From assembly GCA_030747885.1 (NCBI GenBank), contig JASLJW010000157.1, positions 1 through 28,745 on the forward strand: a DNA stretch of 28,745 nt, read 5' to 3'. Shown in pieces: positions 1 to 8,208 of the stretch. Under the pieces are notes generated by a model that saw only the letters and a list, made by a program, of their open reading frames with translations, was not told the origin of the DNA and made no database searches. A program made the translations under genes and the position numbers. The stretch's first letter is position 1. Each line of letters starts with the position of its first letter. The stretch comes from Candidatus Thalassarchaeaceae archaeon (lineage in GTDB: Archaea; Thermoplasmatota; Poseidoniia; Poseidoniales; Thalassarchaeaceae).

Positions 1-1
1 A

Positions 2-367
2 ATCTTGAGTAGTCTTGCAGGTGTAGCACCCAAGGGGGCAATGCCATTGCAGGCAGTTACCAACGCCCTTTCCTCTAGATTTAGTAGAGGTTCACCAGTA
101 TTCATTATTAGTGCTCTAGAAGGAGATGGAACAACTATCCCTGCAATCAGAGATTTGGCTGGAAGAGGCCATGAAGTGATTATTTTGAGTCCAAGCAGCG
201 TAGATTTCGAACGATTGGTTAGTCGAATACCACGAACTTCCTACGAGGTTCTCAAATTAGAGAGGCAGAATAGGTTGACAGCACTTGCTGGTTTTGGAGC
301 TAGAGTAATTGATTGGATGCCAGATGTTGAATTATCTCAGGCACTATTGCAGGTAAAGATGGGGTGA
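2..367 (+). CDS. DUF58-like protein, C-terminal part (partial at window edge)
   Basis: The frame is open from the window edge to a TGA at 365-367, so only the last ~121 residues are present. They read as an alternating beta/alpha fold (FIISALEGDGT..., HEVIILSPSS...) ending in ARVIDWMPDVELSQAL. That ending resembles the 'W-x-P-x-x-x-L-x-x-AL' tail of DUF58 proteins, which carry a von Willebrand A-like fold and are often encoded beside MoxR ATPases and membrane proteins. The next gene starts 4 bases downstream and encodes a polytopic membrane protein, which fits that context. The family call rests on the tail motif and the neighbour only; function is unknown. The gene's real start lies outside the window. 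Confidence 0.55.
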   Translation: MLSSLAGVAPKGAMPLQAVTNALSSRFSRGSPVFIISALEGDGTTIPAIRDLAGRGHEVIILSPSSVDFERLVSRIPRTSYEVLKLERQNRLTALAGFGARVIDWMPDVELSQALLQVKMG

Positions 368-371
368 GAAA

Positions 372-1589
372 TTGGCAGAGGATGTAGCGATTCAAGGAGA
401 GGGCATAGAGACCCTTCATCTTCGAGTACTTCGAAGAAAGTGGCAGGTCCTTACTCTACAAATCACTGCAACAATTTCTCTTCTTTGGATGTATATCATT
501 ATGACTCGGACATACGGTTCTTGTGATCCAATAGATTCTATGTGGTGTCCAGCCCTCGACCATACACTTACATTGAGTGTAATTGAACAATTTCTTCAAG
601 CACAGCCTGAATCTCTTTCTTTACCACTTCCTGATTGGATGACTGGTATGGGGAACACCGGTGATGGTCGATATTGGATGCCCCTGTTTGTAATTTCTAT
701 TCTTGTTGCAGGTTGGACAATTTTGGGCCTTCAGACTACCAAATTACGCAGGAGAGTTAACATGGGAATTCTTGGATTCGCACTGTTGTATTTGGCAGGC
801 TTGTTTGTGATTAATTGGTTCCTTGGTATGTTGTTTAGTTTCGATTTATATCTTCCATTTGGTCAAATGGATTCAGGAAGGAATCATGTTGAACATTTAG
901 TATCCCCTCTTCTTTTGTACATTCAATTGTTCATCTTGGTGTTCTATTTCCTCCCAGTTATTTCTGGGTTGTTGGGTATTTGGGGGATGTCAAAATCCAA
1001 AATCTCGTGGGCTATTGGTTCAACAATAATTTATCTGGGGCTTCACGCTTTACTTTCATACGAAGGTGTACGTTCTACATTAGAACTCAATCTGAATGCA
1101 CTTCCTGTGCAGATAGGTGAAGCAACTGAATGGGGGGGGCTAGTAGCCCCTGAAATTGTGCCATTGTTAATTATAGGATTATTCTTGATGGTCTTCTTAG
1201 AGTCTGGTTTTGCAACAATACGTTATGTTGAGTATGCGTTTAAATTACCAGAGTCTTGTAAGAAGGACCCAGAATACGTAAATCAATTTGATAATATTTT
1301 GAATATACATTTGCAACACACGGTTGGAGTGACATTCTTTGTGGGATTAGTAACAGCTCTTGCCTTGAAGTTCGATGATTTGATTGTAGATTTAGTATCG
1401 GTATTCGAAGGATCCCAGTGGAGTGGACAAGTGAAAGAATCTCTAGAACTTCAGTTGACGTATGGTACTGTTATTTCTGCCTTGATTTTCGTCATATTCA
1501 TTGCTGGATTAAGGTACATCATTCCATGGCCACGAATTTCTGGTTTAATCGAGAAAGGAATTAGGCAAATTCGAGATCAATCGGCTTGA
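372..1589 (+). CDS. polytopic membrane protein of unknown function
   Basis: 405 residues with about eight hydrophobic segments (near residues 27-44, 103-122, 131-155, 176-205, 213-230, 258-280, 317-335 and 365-385) and a basic tail. I do not recognise a family motif. The start is a TTG at 372, four bases after the stop of the DUF58-like gene. A GGTGAG at 363-368 that contains the upstream TGA stop can serve as Shine-Dalgarno sequence, although the spacer (3 bases) is short. The tight spacing suggests co-expression with the DUF58-like gene, so a membrane partner of that system is a reasonable inference. The gene contains a run of eight Gs at 1132-1139. It ends one base before the convergent gene on the minus strand. 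Confidence 0.75.
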   Translation: MAEDVAIQGEGIETLHLRVLRRKWQVLTLQITATISLLWMYIIMTRTYGSCDPIDSMWCPALDHTLTLSVIEQFLQAQPESLSLPLPDWMTGMGNTGDGRYWMPLFVISILVAGWTILGLQTTKLRRRVNMGILGFALLYLAGLFVINWFLGMLFSFDLYLPFGQMDSGRNHVEHLVSPLLLYIQLFILVFYFLPVISGLLGIWGMSKSKISWAIGSTIIYLGLHALLSYEGVRSTLELNLNALPVQIGEATEWGGLVAPEIVPLLIIGLFLMVFLESGFATIRYVEYAFKLPESCKKDPEYVNQFDNILNIHLQHTVGVTFFVGLVTALALKFDDLIVDLVSVFEGSQWSGQVKESLELQLTYGTVISALIFVIFIAGLRYIIPWPRISGLIEKGIRQIRDQSA

Positions 1590-1590
1590 T

Positions 1591-1842
1591 TTATCGATCC
1601 ATTATTCGAGAAAGAAACTCGGCAATTAGCAAAGCAATTAGTACACCAGGAAAACAGGTTAGGACCTTTATCGATACAGGTGAAAATAACCCCCATCCCT
1701 CAGAATCGATAGAAAACCAAGACAAGGATAGAACAATTGTGAAGCCAAGAACGAGACTAATGATATTCCACAATCTTTGGTTTTTTAATTTCCCAGGAAT
1801 TTCTTCTCTATTGAGAAGAGTCCCTCTTTCTCCATTTTCCAT
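1591..1842 (-). CDS. small two-helix membrane protein
   Basis: 83 residues: a short basic N-terminus, then two hydrophobic helices (about residues 25-46 and 57-78) and a basic RIMDR end. The ATG at 1842 is preceded by AAGGTG with a 6-base spacer, and that sequence overlaps the TAA stop of the upstream coiled-coil gene, so its translation is probably coupled. The overlapping plus-strand frame lacks these signals and is regarded as a shadow. No family is recognised. As the last gene of the Roadblock/coiled-coil unit it may anchor that system in the membrane, which is inference. Confidence 0.6.
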   Translation of the reverse strand: MENGERGTLLNREEIPGKLKNQRLWNIISLVLGFTIVLSLSWFSIDSEGWGLFSPVSIKVLTCFPGVLIALLIAEFLSRIMDR

Positions 1843-1852
1843 TTGTTACACC

Positions 1853-4800
1853 TTAGATATCTAGGTCGGCTAAATCATCTTCAAGTGAACTTAGAGCATC
1901 TCTTTGTACAGGATTTCCAGGCATAGGCACTCCATTCTTTATTGAATCACGTTCTTCCTTCATCTTATCTAGAAGCCTTACTTCTTCATCAGTATTCTTC
2001 ATTTCATGTAATTCATCAGACCCGATAATTGCTGATGTTGGCACTAGTCCTAGATCAGATCGTTCAGAGATACTTACTCCATGAGTATCTGATGGTTTTT
2101 CTAACCGTTCCCATGTATTTTTTTGTGTTGTTCCTTCCTTTTGATTTGCTTCCAGTCCCTCTTCTTCCCTTTCAGGGTCCATTTCTTCAAGAGCACGAAG
2201 ATCCACGTCCGGTCGTTGAACACCATGCAATCGTCCATTTTCGAATGGAAGAATTCCATTGGATTGGAATTGCCAAATTGGTCCATTGAATGATCCTTCC
2301 TCTCCCGACATAGCATCCAATCGCTTAGACATACGTTCCAGTGCTTCAATTGTAGATGCTAAATCAACTGAAGACCCTGCATCCCTCATATCTGCATCAA
2401 TGTATATTTCATCAAGAGCGGAACGTATCAGTGATTGTGTTTCAGCAGATATTCTTGGCAATGCTTCAGGCCTATTCATCATTCTTTCAATGGCCTCAAT
2501 TCGACTAGCTGGCATCCCTAGATCATTGAGACTTCTCAGAACATCTTGCATCTGACCGATAACTGTAGCAGCTTCTTCGTATCCTCTAATGATTTCTTCA
2601 AGATCAATTACCACATCAGTAACGATTTGTCCAAGCATATGATGCAATCTCTGTTGAACTGACCATCTAGTTAGTCCCCTAACTGCTGATGCCGTCTCAG
2701 GAGCCTGTTGTTCTAGAAGTTCAACAACTTCAGATGAAAGTAAGTATCTTGGAGTAGCTGCAACTTCGTCTACGGTGTGCTGTATTACAGCCAACCCTCG
2801 TTCTACTGCTCTATCTAAGAGGACCATGGATAATCCACGACTTCTAGCATTATCCATTCGCTCTAATACGGGTTCAAGGGCTTTGAGACCATCTTCATCA
2901 AGTAAAGCACGTGCCAAAGGCTCTTCTTGAAGTCTAGCTCGAATCCGTTCCGCTTCTGCAATATCTACCAAAGCTTGCTCATGTGCCTCAGTTAATTCTT
3001 CTGCATCACCCAATATTTCTCGTAATTCACCTTCAGAATGTGCCTTGCGAGCATCAAGATCACCTAGTTCCCTCATCAAGGTTCTTCGTTCTGCCATCAA
3101 TTCTTTTAATTCAGTTTGAAGAAGGCTTTGTCGTCGTTCTAAATCGTTTACCCTACCTCTATCCTCATCAATTTGCCTTCGAAGAGTATGTAAATCTCCT
3201 TCAAGCGCAGCAACTTCTACTCTGTGATTTCTCATTCTTGTCTCTGCTTCTTTTGTTTCAGCCTCTGCATGCCGATGTCTTTCTCTCAAGGAACCAACTT
3301 GTTCCCCTAGAACTCTCTGAACCTTCTCATCTTCAGTTAATGCTGTACGAACATGATCAAGTCGTTCTTCCGAAGTATCTAGTGTTGCCTTAACTTCGGC
3401 TTCTTTCTTCATTAATTCTTCAAGTTCTGCTTGTAATTCTGTTCGTTTTCGACTCTCACCTATTGCAGATGCGACTTCGGAAGCTTTCCTTTCTACTTGA
3501 TGTTCAAGTTCAGCAACCCGTTTGGAAAGCGCATCAGCTCGATTCCGATCGGCTTCAGCCTCCTTCACCGATTTTTCCTTTACTACCAATGCTTGATCTA
3601 AGCGTTCTGAAATATCTCTAGATCTTTCGTTCGCTTCGTCGAGTAGAGCACTCTTGGCAGATGCAGTATTTTCAGCATCAGTTTTCTGGATTTGTTCCTC
3701 TTCTAGTAATCGTTCTAATCGACCTCTTTCTCTTTCAAGACCAATTTTATCTTCTTCAAGTCGATTTATCCGGTCCAATATTTGTCTATCTTCAGGTTGA
3801 AGAACTCGTCCACCACGAGAACTGGGCAGAATTTTTGCCATTGGAAGGCCACCGGTGTCCAATAGTTTCCACTGTTTTTTTGCAGAATCTATGGATTCCA
3901 TACCCATTTCAAAACTATACAAGCGATCAAGGCGATCACTTAACAGGGTCTTTCTGCTTTCTGAACGTGTTCTAACAGTAGCAATTGAGTGTGAAAGAGA
4001 TGCAAGAGAAAATCCTGGAACATTTCCTGCTCCTAAAGTTAGCCGTGCAGCCCTTTCCAGGCGATGAAGTTGAAGATCAGCACTAGGTGAAGAAAGATCC
4101 TTCACTATTTTATCAAATTCTGTTCCTTCTTCGGGTCCAATTAAACCGGTAGGTATTCCATCGATTAAGAGTAAATGTACTGATTCTCCCTTTTTCTCTG
4201 TGCGAAGGTGTCCAGTTATGTCCTGCATTTTTGCTGTAGATAACATGGAGATTAGGGCATCTACTCCGCCCTTTCCTTCTCTAACAACAAATCCATCAGA
4301 TGGAGCAACTATCTCTGCATCTGCATCGAATTCGGGCTCTTCCATCATTGAGGCTGCATTCATGAGCAGGGTCATCGGGTCTGCTCCACCAGTTGTCCAG
4401 ATTGCTAACCCTGCGCCTTCATCTCTTGCAACTGTCATTTCATGCTCATCGAAAGCTTGGCGATACCAAGGAGCAGGAGATGCCCCCATTAACTGAGTTA
4501 ATGCATCCATGCCCCTGAGTTGCGCATCTAAATCAGCAGACAGTGCATCTGGTTCCCCAGGAGTTGATCCAGAGGAATGAATTAGCACACCATCTTCGAA
4601 AGCTAATGCTGAGATCACTCCAGTTTCTTCTGCTAAAGCATCTACAATAAGGGGCCATTCATGTGTGGAAGCAGGAAGTCTTCTTCCTGCAAGACCAAGT
4701 GTGCCTAGGAGTGCCGAATCCGCCAATGCTTCAGGCAATCCATCGATTAGTCTTCGAACCTCTTCCAACAAAAGAGAAAATGCTCGATGTTTCAATTCAT

Positions 4801-5041
4801 GTGCATCTTCCAACTCAACTAGTCGTGCTTTTCCTGCTTCTCCCCCAACATAATGCCGTTTTTCTTCAGCTTCTGCCAACCATCCTACCACTCTTCCTCC
4901 CGCGATTATCCGATGAGCACATGGCGATCTTGACTTTGGTTTGTATGAAGAAATCACTCCGCATTCAAATTCCATTATTTCATTCATTGCACTTCCATCG
5001 AAGCTTTTGTCGATTGCATCTCCATGTGGCAGTTCAAACAT
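1853..5041 (-). CDS. large coiled-coil protein with N-terminal Roadblock/LC7-like region
   Basis: 1062 residues. Residues ~130-235 (ALAEETGVISALAFEDGVLIHSSG...) have the strand-turn-strand look of Roadblock/LC7 domains. Residues ~258-320 (ITGHLRTEKKGESVHLLLIDGIPTG split by a turn) recall a DUF4388/PATAN-like sensor fold. Residues ~415-710 are an almost unbroken Glu/Arg/Leu-rich coiled coil like those of SMC or myosin rods, but there are no Walker motifs, so it is not an SMC ATPase. Residues ~710-930 form a helical domain and the last ~130 residues are acidic and low in complexity. The ATG is four bases from the stop of a second Roadblock-like protein, with GGGTGA overlapping that stop. Roadblock proteins usually bind small Ras-like GTPases, so a scaffold or signalling role is inferred. 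The domain names are visual guesses. Confidence 0.7.
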   Translation of the reverse strand: MFELPHGDAIDKSFDGSAMNEIMEFECGVISSYKPKSRSPCAHRIIAGGRVVGWLAEAEEKRHYVGGEAGKARLVELEDAHELKHRAFSLLLEEVRRLIDGLPEALADSALLGTLGLAGRRLPASTHEWPLIVDALAEETGVISALAFEDGVLIHSSGSTPGEPDALSADLDAQLRGMDALTQLMGASPAPWYRQAFDEHEMTVARDEGAGLAIWTTGGADPMTLLMNAASMMEEPEFDADAEIVAPSDGFVVREGKGGVDALISMLSTAKMQDITGHLRTEKKGESVHLLLIDGIPTGLIGPEEGTEFDKIVKDLSSPSADLQLHRLERAARLTLGAGNVPGFSLASLSHSIATVRTRSESRKTLLSDRLDRLYSFEMGMESIDSAKKQWKLLDTGGLPMAKILPSSRGGRVLQPEDRQILDRINRLEEDKIGLERERGRLERLLEEEQIQKTDAENTASAKSALLDEANERSRDISERLDQALVVKEKSVKEAEADRNRADALSKRVAELEHQVERKASEVASAIGESRKRTELQAELEELMKKEAEVKATLDTSEERLDHVRTALTEDEKVQRVLGEQVGSLRERHRHAEAETKEAETRMRNHRVEVAALEGDLHTLRRQIDEDRGRVNDLERRQSLLQTELKELMAERRTLMRELGDLDARKAHSEGELREILGDAEELTEAHEQALVDIAEAERIRARLQEEPLARALLDEDGLKALEPVLERMDNARSRGLSMVLLDRAVERGLAVIQHTVDEVAATPRYLLSSEVVELLEQQAPETASAVRGLTRWSVQQRLHHMLGQIVTDVVIDLEEIIRGYEEAATVIGQMQDVLRSLNDLGMPASRIEAIERMMNRPEALPRISAETQSLIRSALDEIYIDADMRDAGSSVDLASTIEALERMSKRLDAMSGEEGSFNGPIWQFQSNGILPFENGRLHGVQRPDVDLRALEEMDPEREEEGLEANQKEGTTQKNTWERLEKPSDTHGVSISERSDLGLVPTSAIIGSDELHEMKNTDEEVRLLDKMKEERDSIKNGVPMPGNPVQRDALSSLEDDLADLDI

Positions 5042-5045
5042 TTCA

Positions 5046-5369
5046 TCACCCTAGTAATTCTGCTAAATCCTTCTTTGTACGTCTCGCTTCATGAGCGCAG
5101 CGACCTAATCTTATTCCTGAATCCAAATCTAACCAAAGGATCGCATCAGGCCCTGTTGCTGAAGCAAAAAATGCACCATTTTCGGATTCAGACCACCATT
5201 CCACAAGCCGTCCAATTCCGCTTTCCAATGCCATTCTCTCTGCACGAGTCCAACTATGGACTGAACCGTGTTCATCCTCTCCTTCCAATCCCTTTCCATC
5301 CAAAGTGAATAGTCTAGAATGAATCACACCTGGAAGGTGTTTGAAAGCACGAACAACATTGATTGGCAT
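5046..5369 (-). CDS. small Roadblock/LC7-like protein
   Basis: 107 residues with the order expected of a Roadblock/LC7 domain: an initial helix and strand (LPGVIHSRLFTLDGKGLEG), a long central helix (RAERMALESGIGRLVEWW), two strands (GAFFASATGPDAILWLDLDSG) and a final helix (EARRTKKDLAELL). Such proteins dimerise and regulate small GTPases in archaea and bacteria. Its stop overlaps the ribosome-binding site of the large coiled-coil gene, which itself has a Roadblock-like region, so the two probably form a complex. It is the first gene of a three-gene unit and no Shine-Dalgarno sequence precedes the ATG at 5369. The family call is from fold pattern, not from a diagnostic motif. Confidence 0.6.
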   Translation of the reverse strand: MPINVVRAFKHLPGVIHSRLFTLDGKGLEGEDEHGSVHSWTRAERMALESGIGRLVEWWSESENGAFFASATGPDAILWLDLDSGIRLGRCAHEARRTKKDLAELLG

Positions 5370-5485
5370 GTCTATAAGATGATGGAGGTAACATCTGCCT
5401 TCAAGAACTTGTCCCTTTTCAAGGACTAAGGTGGCGTTTTGAAAGAGAATCCTATATCTCCAAAATTTGATTAGGAATTATTCTC

Positions 5486-5554
5486 CAATTGGTGAAAACA
5501 TACTACAAGGAGAATAACTTAATTTTTCAATTGGAAAATAGAAAATCCAATTGG
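5486..5554. repeat. three CAATTGG repeats in a divergent promoter region
   Basis: CAATTGG occurs at 5486-5492, 5528-5534 and 5548-5554, within the ~230-base gap between the divergent Roadblock-like and NcsA genes. The two copies nearest NcsA extend to CAATTGGAAAAT and lie exactly 20 bases apart, about two helical turns. The first and third copies are part of the palindrome CCAATTGG. This arrangement fits a regulator-binding site just upstream of the NcsA promoter. The region is AT-rich, so chance recurrence is possible. Confidence 0.4.
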
Positions 5555-5564
5555 AAAATTCAAC

Positions 5565-5573
5565 GATTTATTC
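5565..5573 (+). promoter_or_regulatory. TATA-like box upstream of NcsA gene
   Basis: The sequence GATTTATTC centres about 31 bases before the ATG at 5601. Archaeal TATA boxes sit about 26 bases before the transcription start, so this box would give a very short leader of only a few bases. That agrees with the lack of a Shine-Dalgarno sequence before this start (the preceding bases are a C-rich run). Confidence 0.35.
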
Positions 5574-5600
5574 AAACCATTTTGCCTGCCCCCCCTATAC

Positions 5601-6587
5601 ATGGATGTTGAACTAGAGGTACAGAAGTGCTCTAGATGTGAACGAGATTCACTCGTTCATCAACCATACAGTGGCCTCCATCTTTGTGGGGTTCATCTCG
5701 CTGAATCTGTAAGGAAAAGAATTTCTAAATCTCTTCGGAAACAGTTGATATTACCTAAGAATTCAATCAATTCATTGGGACGCCCATTCAAGGTCTTAAT
5801 TGCTATTTCTGGAGGAAAGGACTCGGCAATTCTCCTACATTTCCTCCATGACATTCTAGGATCTAGAAGAGATGTCGAATTAATTGCAGGAGTTGTAGAT
5901 GAAGGAATAGAAGGATACCGCTCCCCTTCTATGGATTGTGCTCAAGAATTGTGTTCGAGTCTAGGAATCCCTCTTGAACGAATTTCTTATCCGGATTTAT
6001 CTTTCCCAGAGATGGATGATGTTGTTGAATCATTACCCAAGATTTCAGAAAGTAATCTTGAGGCAAGAGGTATGATGCCTTGCAGTTTTTGTGGAGTGTT
6101 CCGTAGACAAGGTTTGAATTCGCTTGCGAATCGAGTTGGTGCAGATATTATGGCATTGGGACATAATCTCGATGATGTGGCGCAATCAGTGCTAATGAAT
6201 CTGCAAAAGGGAGAGGTAGATCGTACTGTTAGATTAGCTCCACACACGACTATTCCAATTGATGGATTAGCTCCACGAATAGTTCCACTTCGTTGGATTC
6301 CAGAACAAGAGATTCATGCTGTTGCAATTCATCTGAATCTTCCAATCCATCATGGAGATTGCCCTCATGCCGGAGGTGCAATGCGTCAGAGAAGTCGAGA
6401 CATTATCGCTACAATCGAGAAAGATATTCCAGGCAGTCGCCATGGTTTGGTTCAATCGATGGATAGGATTAGGGAACTTGCAGCCAATTCGGAAAATGGA
6501 ACTACAGTACAATCTTGTGAGAGGTGTGGTGAACCTACTAGTCGTCCGATTTGTCAATCTTGTACGATGAAGGAATGGTTTGAATGA
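5601..6587 (+). CDS. ncsA: tRNA 2-thiolation protein, NcsA/CTU1/TtuA family
   Basis: 328 residues. The PP-loop SGGKDS at 70-75 binds ATP and adenylates the tRNA wobble uridine (or position 54 in TtuA) before sulfur insertion. An N-terminal zinc site (C10, C13, C29, H32) and a C-terminal one (C306, C309, C318, C321) flank the catalytic domain. PCSFCG at 160-165 (C161, C164) together with C254 in HGDCPHAGG matches the three cysteines that hold a [4Fe-4S] cluster in TtuA and NcsA. LGHNLDD at 186-192 is also typical of the family. The sulfur carrier (ubiquitin-like SAMP) is not encoded nearby. Whether it acts at U34 or U54 cannot be decided here. A small gene overlaps its stop by four bases (ATGA) and is probably co-translated. 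Confidence 0.9.
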   Translation: MDVELEVQKCSRCERDSLVHQPYSGLHLCGVHLAESVRKRISKSLRKQLILPKNSINSLGRPFKVLIAISGGKDSAILLHFLHDILGSRRDVELIAGVVDEGIEGYRSPSMDCAQELCSSLGIPLERISYPDLSFPEMDDVVESLPKISESNLEARGMMPCSFCGVFRRQGLNSLANRVGADIMALGHNLDDVAQSVLMNLQKGEVDRTVRLAPHTTIPIDGLAPRIVPLRWIPEQEIHAVAIHLNLPIHHGDCPHAGGAMRQRSRDIIATIEKDIPGSRHGLVQSMDRIRELAANSENGTTVQSCERCGEPTSRPICQSCTMKEWFE

Positions 6588-6811
6588 ATGAAGAAAATTC
6601 AAAGAAAATTTGGGTTTATATGCAAGGAGCTGGGGATAAATTACTTGGTAAATTACCACCATCTAGATACCATCCAAAGGGTAGAAATCCATATGCACAC
6701 ATTGCTATCTGTGTGAAGAAGAAGTTCGGACAATCATACAAGGAAATTCCAGATAATAGAATCGATGAAGTAATCAGATACATCGATTACTTGGTTGAAA
6801 ATCCATCTTAA
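6584..6811 (+). CDS. small basic protein coupled to NcsA
   Basis: 75 residues starting in the ATGA that overlaps the NcsA stop, so translation is almost certainly coupled. The body, YHPKGRNPYAHIAICVKKKFG followed by SYKEIPDNRIDEVIRYIDYL, resembles the ORF6C/antirepressor-type C-terminal module ('...F-x-x-x-SYK-x-IP...A-x-x-Y-I...') known from phage regulatory proteins. That would suggest nucleic-acid binding, but the match is from memory of a short pattern and is tentative. A role in tRNA handling is possible from the neighbour alone. The protein is rich in lysine and has no membrane segment. Confidence 0.65.
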   Translation: MNEENSKKIWVYMQGAGDKLLGKLPPSRYHPKGRNPYAHIAICVKKKFGQSYKEIPDNRIDEVIRYIDYLVENPS

Positions 6812-6825
6812 ATATCCCAATAACA

Positions 6826-6835
6826 TTCTTTTTTT
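6826..6835 (+). terminator. T-tract terminator after the ncsA unit
   Basis: A run of seven Ts (6829-6835) follows 18 bases after the stop of the small basic gene. Archaeal RNA polymerase terminates at oligo-T tracts on the non-template strand without needing a hairpin, so this is a good end for the ncsA transcript. Confidence 0.5.
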
Positions 6836-6897
6836 GAGGATGATTCAGGATTTGATTATATGGCGTCTTTTGACACCGTAGTCCGATAACCTTGCAG

Positions 6898-7473
6898 ATG
6901 TCACCATTTGAGTTCATTACAATTTTCTGTTCGCTAATTCTCGGTTTAGCCCTAACACATATTTTCCGCGCAGTATCAGATTTGTATGAGATTCGCGATC
7001 GTGTCTCGACGTACTGGCTGAATTCGCTCTGGGTAGTAACTGTGTCTATGTGGACAATTTACTCCTGGTGGGGACTATGGAGCCTATCGTTGGACATGGA
7101 TACTTGGAATTACGCACAGTATTGGTTTCTTGTAGTCAATCTCGCGTCTATCTACTTCTTCACGACACTAGTACTTCCTAAGGCTACGGACGAGGGTAAG
7201 ATAGATTTGGAAGAGCACTATTACTCAGTGCACAAAGCCTTCTTCTCAATCGTTGCGTTTTCCCTATTTACGTCCACAGTTTTGAACCATTATCTCTTTG
7301 GATTGCCTCTAGCAACTCCTCAAGTAATTATGCCCTCGATTGTTGGTTTAGCCGCAATAGGTGCTGCTCTCAATGAATCCAAAACATATCACAAAGTCAT
7401 CGGAGTTTTCATGCTTCTAATGTTTATTGCATTCCAACTAACTGATGTTGTTGTGATTACCTTTGTGAGTTGA
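6898..7473 (+). CDS. membrane protein of unknown function, about six helices
   Basis: 191 residues from the ATG at 6898; a TTG two codons earlier is possible but less likely. Hydrophobic segments lie near residues 5-23, 42-62, 80-100, 118-137, 143-158 and 168-187. The N-terminus (EFITIFCSLILGLALTHIFR) resembles a widespread uncharacterised bacterial membrane protein type, but I cannot name the family. A TATATGG-like element near 6856-6862 could be the promoter. It is a single-gene unit, convergent with fibrillarin (23 bases between stops). It uses more CG-containing codons (CGC, TCG, ACG) in its first third than its neighbours, a weak hint of transfer. Confidence 0.7.
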   Translation: MSPFEFITIFCSLILGLALTHIFRAVSDLYEIRDRVSTYWLNSLWVVTVSMWTIYSWWGLWSLSLDMDTWNYAQYWFLVVNLASIYFFTTLVLPKATDEGKIDLEEHYYSVHKAFFSIVAFSLFTSTVLNHYLFGLPLATPQVIMPSIVGLAAIGAALNESKTYHKVIGVFMLLMFIAFQLTDVVVITFVS

Positions 7474-7496
7474 TCTAAACCAAATGGATGCTAATA

Positions 7497-8204
7497 CTAC
7501 GGTTTCTGTAAAACAAACATGACATGTTGATCCTCTAGACCTCTTAGATCTATACGTTCTACTAGAATCATTTCAGAGTCCAATATTTTCGATTCAGCAT
7601 CAGAAAACCTTGCCTCATCTCCTCCACTAATCCATCTTTCTGATGCAGCTTTCAGAGAAAGGAGAGCAATCCCATTTGAATCGAGGAATCTATCGCAAAC
7701 CTTCAACATTAATTCCACCTGTCCTGCTTGAGAGACATCTTGGAGAATCCAAGGTACGCGGTTAGGAATGAAAACCGAATAATCATCTAATTTCCGAGCA
7801 TCTGCAAGAACTGGAATTAACCCCGGTCGTTTTTCGGCAAGAGATACGAGATCCCTCATACAACGAGATGATAAATCAACAGCCACAATAGATCCACCAT
7901 GATGATTTCCAGCACCGCAAACGTGGTCATGAAGATGAGAAATCGTAGTACCATGTCCTGCGCCAATGTATAGAACGTGAGAACCAGGAGAAGGCAATAG
8001 ATTACTTGCATCTTCTGAAGTACGAATAATTGCAGCACCTAATTTAGAAGACTTAGGATTCCAAGATCTCCATTCAATTTTACCATCTCTACGCAGTCTT
8101 TCATCTCTAACCTGTTTTCCTTTTACGGCGTTTCGACTCCAAAGACCTCGTCCTTGACGCATTACTCCCCATCCAATAGAACCTGAATTAGGTCGCTTGG
8201 TCAT
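7497..8204 (-). CDS. flpA: fibrillarin-like rRNA/tRNA 2'-O-methyltransferase
   Basis: 235 residues with the fibrillarin core. VLYIGAGHGTT is the SAM-binding motif I, IVAVDLSSRCMRDLV the acidic motif II with the family's 'S-x-R' signature, VLADARKL motif III, and WILQDVSQAGQVELMLKVCDRFL the fibrillarin 'QDV-Q--Q' segment. It transfers methyl groups from SAM to ribose 2'-OH at sites chosen by box C/D guide RNAs, in a complex with Nop5 and L7Ae. The start at 8204 lies four bases after the Nop5 stop, so the two subunits are co-translated, the usual arrangement in archaea. The basic N-terminal ~40 residues (GVMRQGRGLWSRNAVKGKQV) are longer than typical linkers before the core. Confidence 0.92.
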   Translation of the reverse strand: MTKRPNSGSIGWGVMRQGRGLWSRNAVKGKQVRDERLRRDGKIEWRSWNPKSSKLGAAIIRTSEDASNLLPSPGSHVLYIGAGHGTTISHLHDHVCGAGNHHGGSIVAVDLSSRCMRDLVSLAEKRPGLIPVLADARKLDDYSVFIPNRVPWILQDVSQAGQVELMLKVCDRFLDSNGIALLSLKAASERWISGGDEARFSDAESKILDSEMILVERIDLRGLEDQHVMFVLQKP

Positions 8205-8208
8205 TGAA

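Noticed and set aside
1586..1864. Plus-strand 92-residue frame opposite the small minus-strand membrane protein
   Set aside because: No ribosome-binding site and no protein-like pattern, whereas the minus-strand frame has coupled start signals and two membrane helices.
1853..5041. SMC/Rad50 ATPase for the 1062-residue coiled-coil protein
   Set aside because: No Walker A, Walker B or ABC signature motif is present at either end; only the coiled coil resembles SMC.
5485..5560. CRISPR-like repeat array
   Set aside because: The repeated unit is only 7-12 bases with unequal spacing (42 and 20), far from a CRISPR repeat-spacer pattern, and there are no cas genes.
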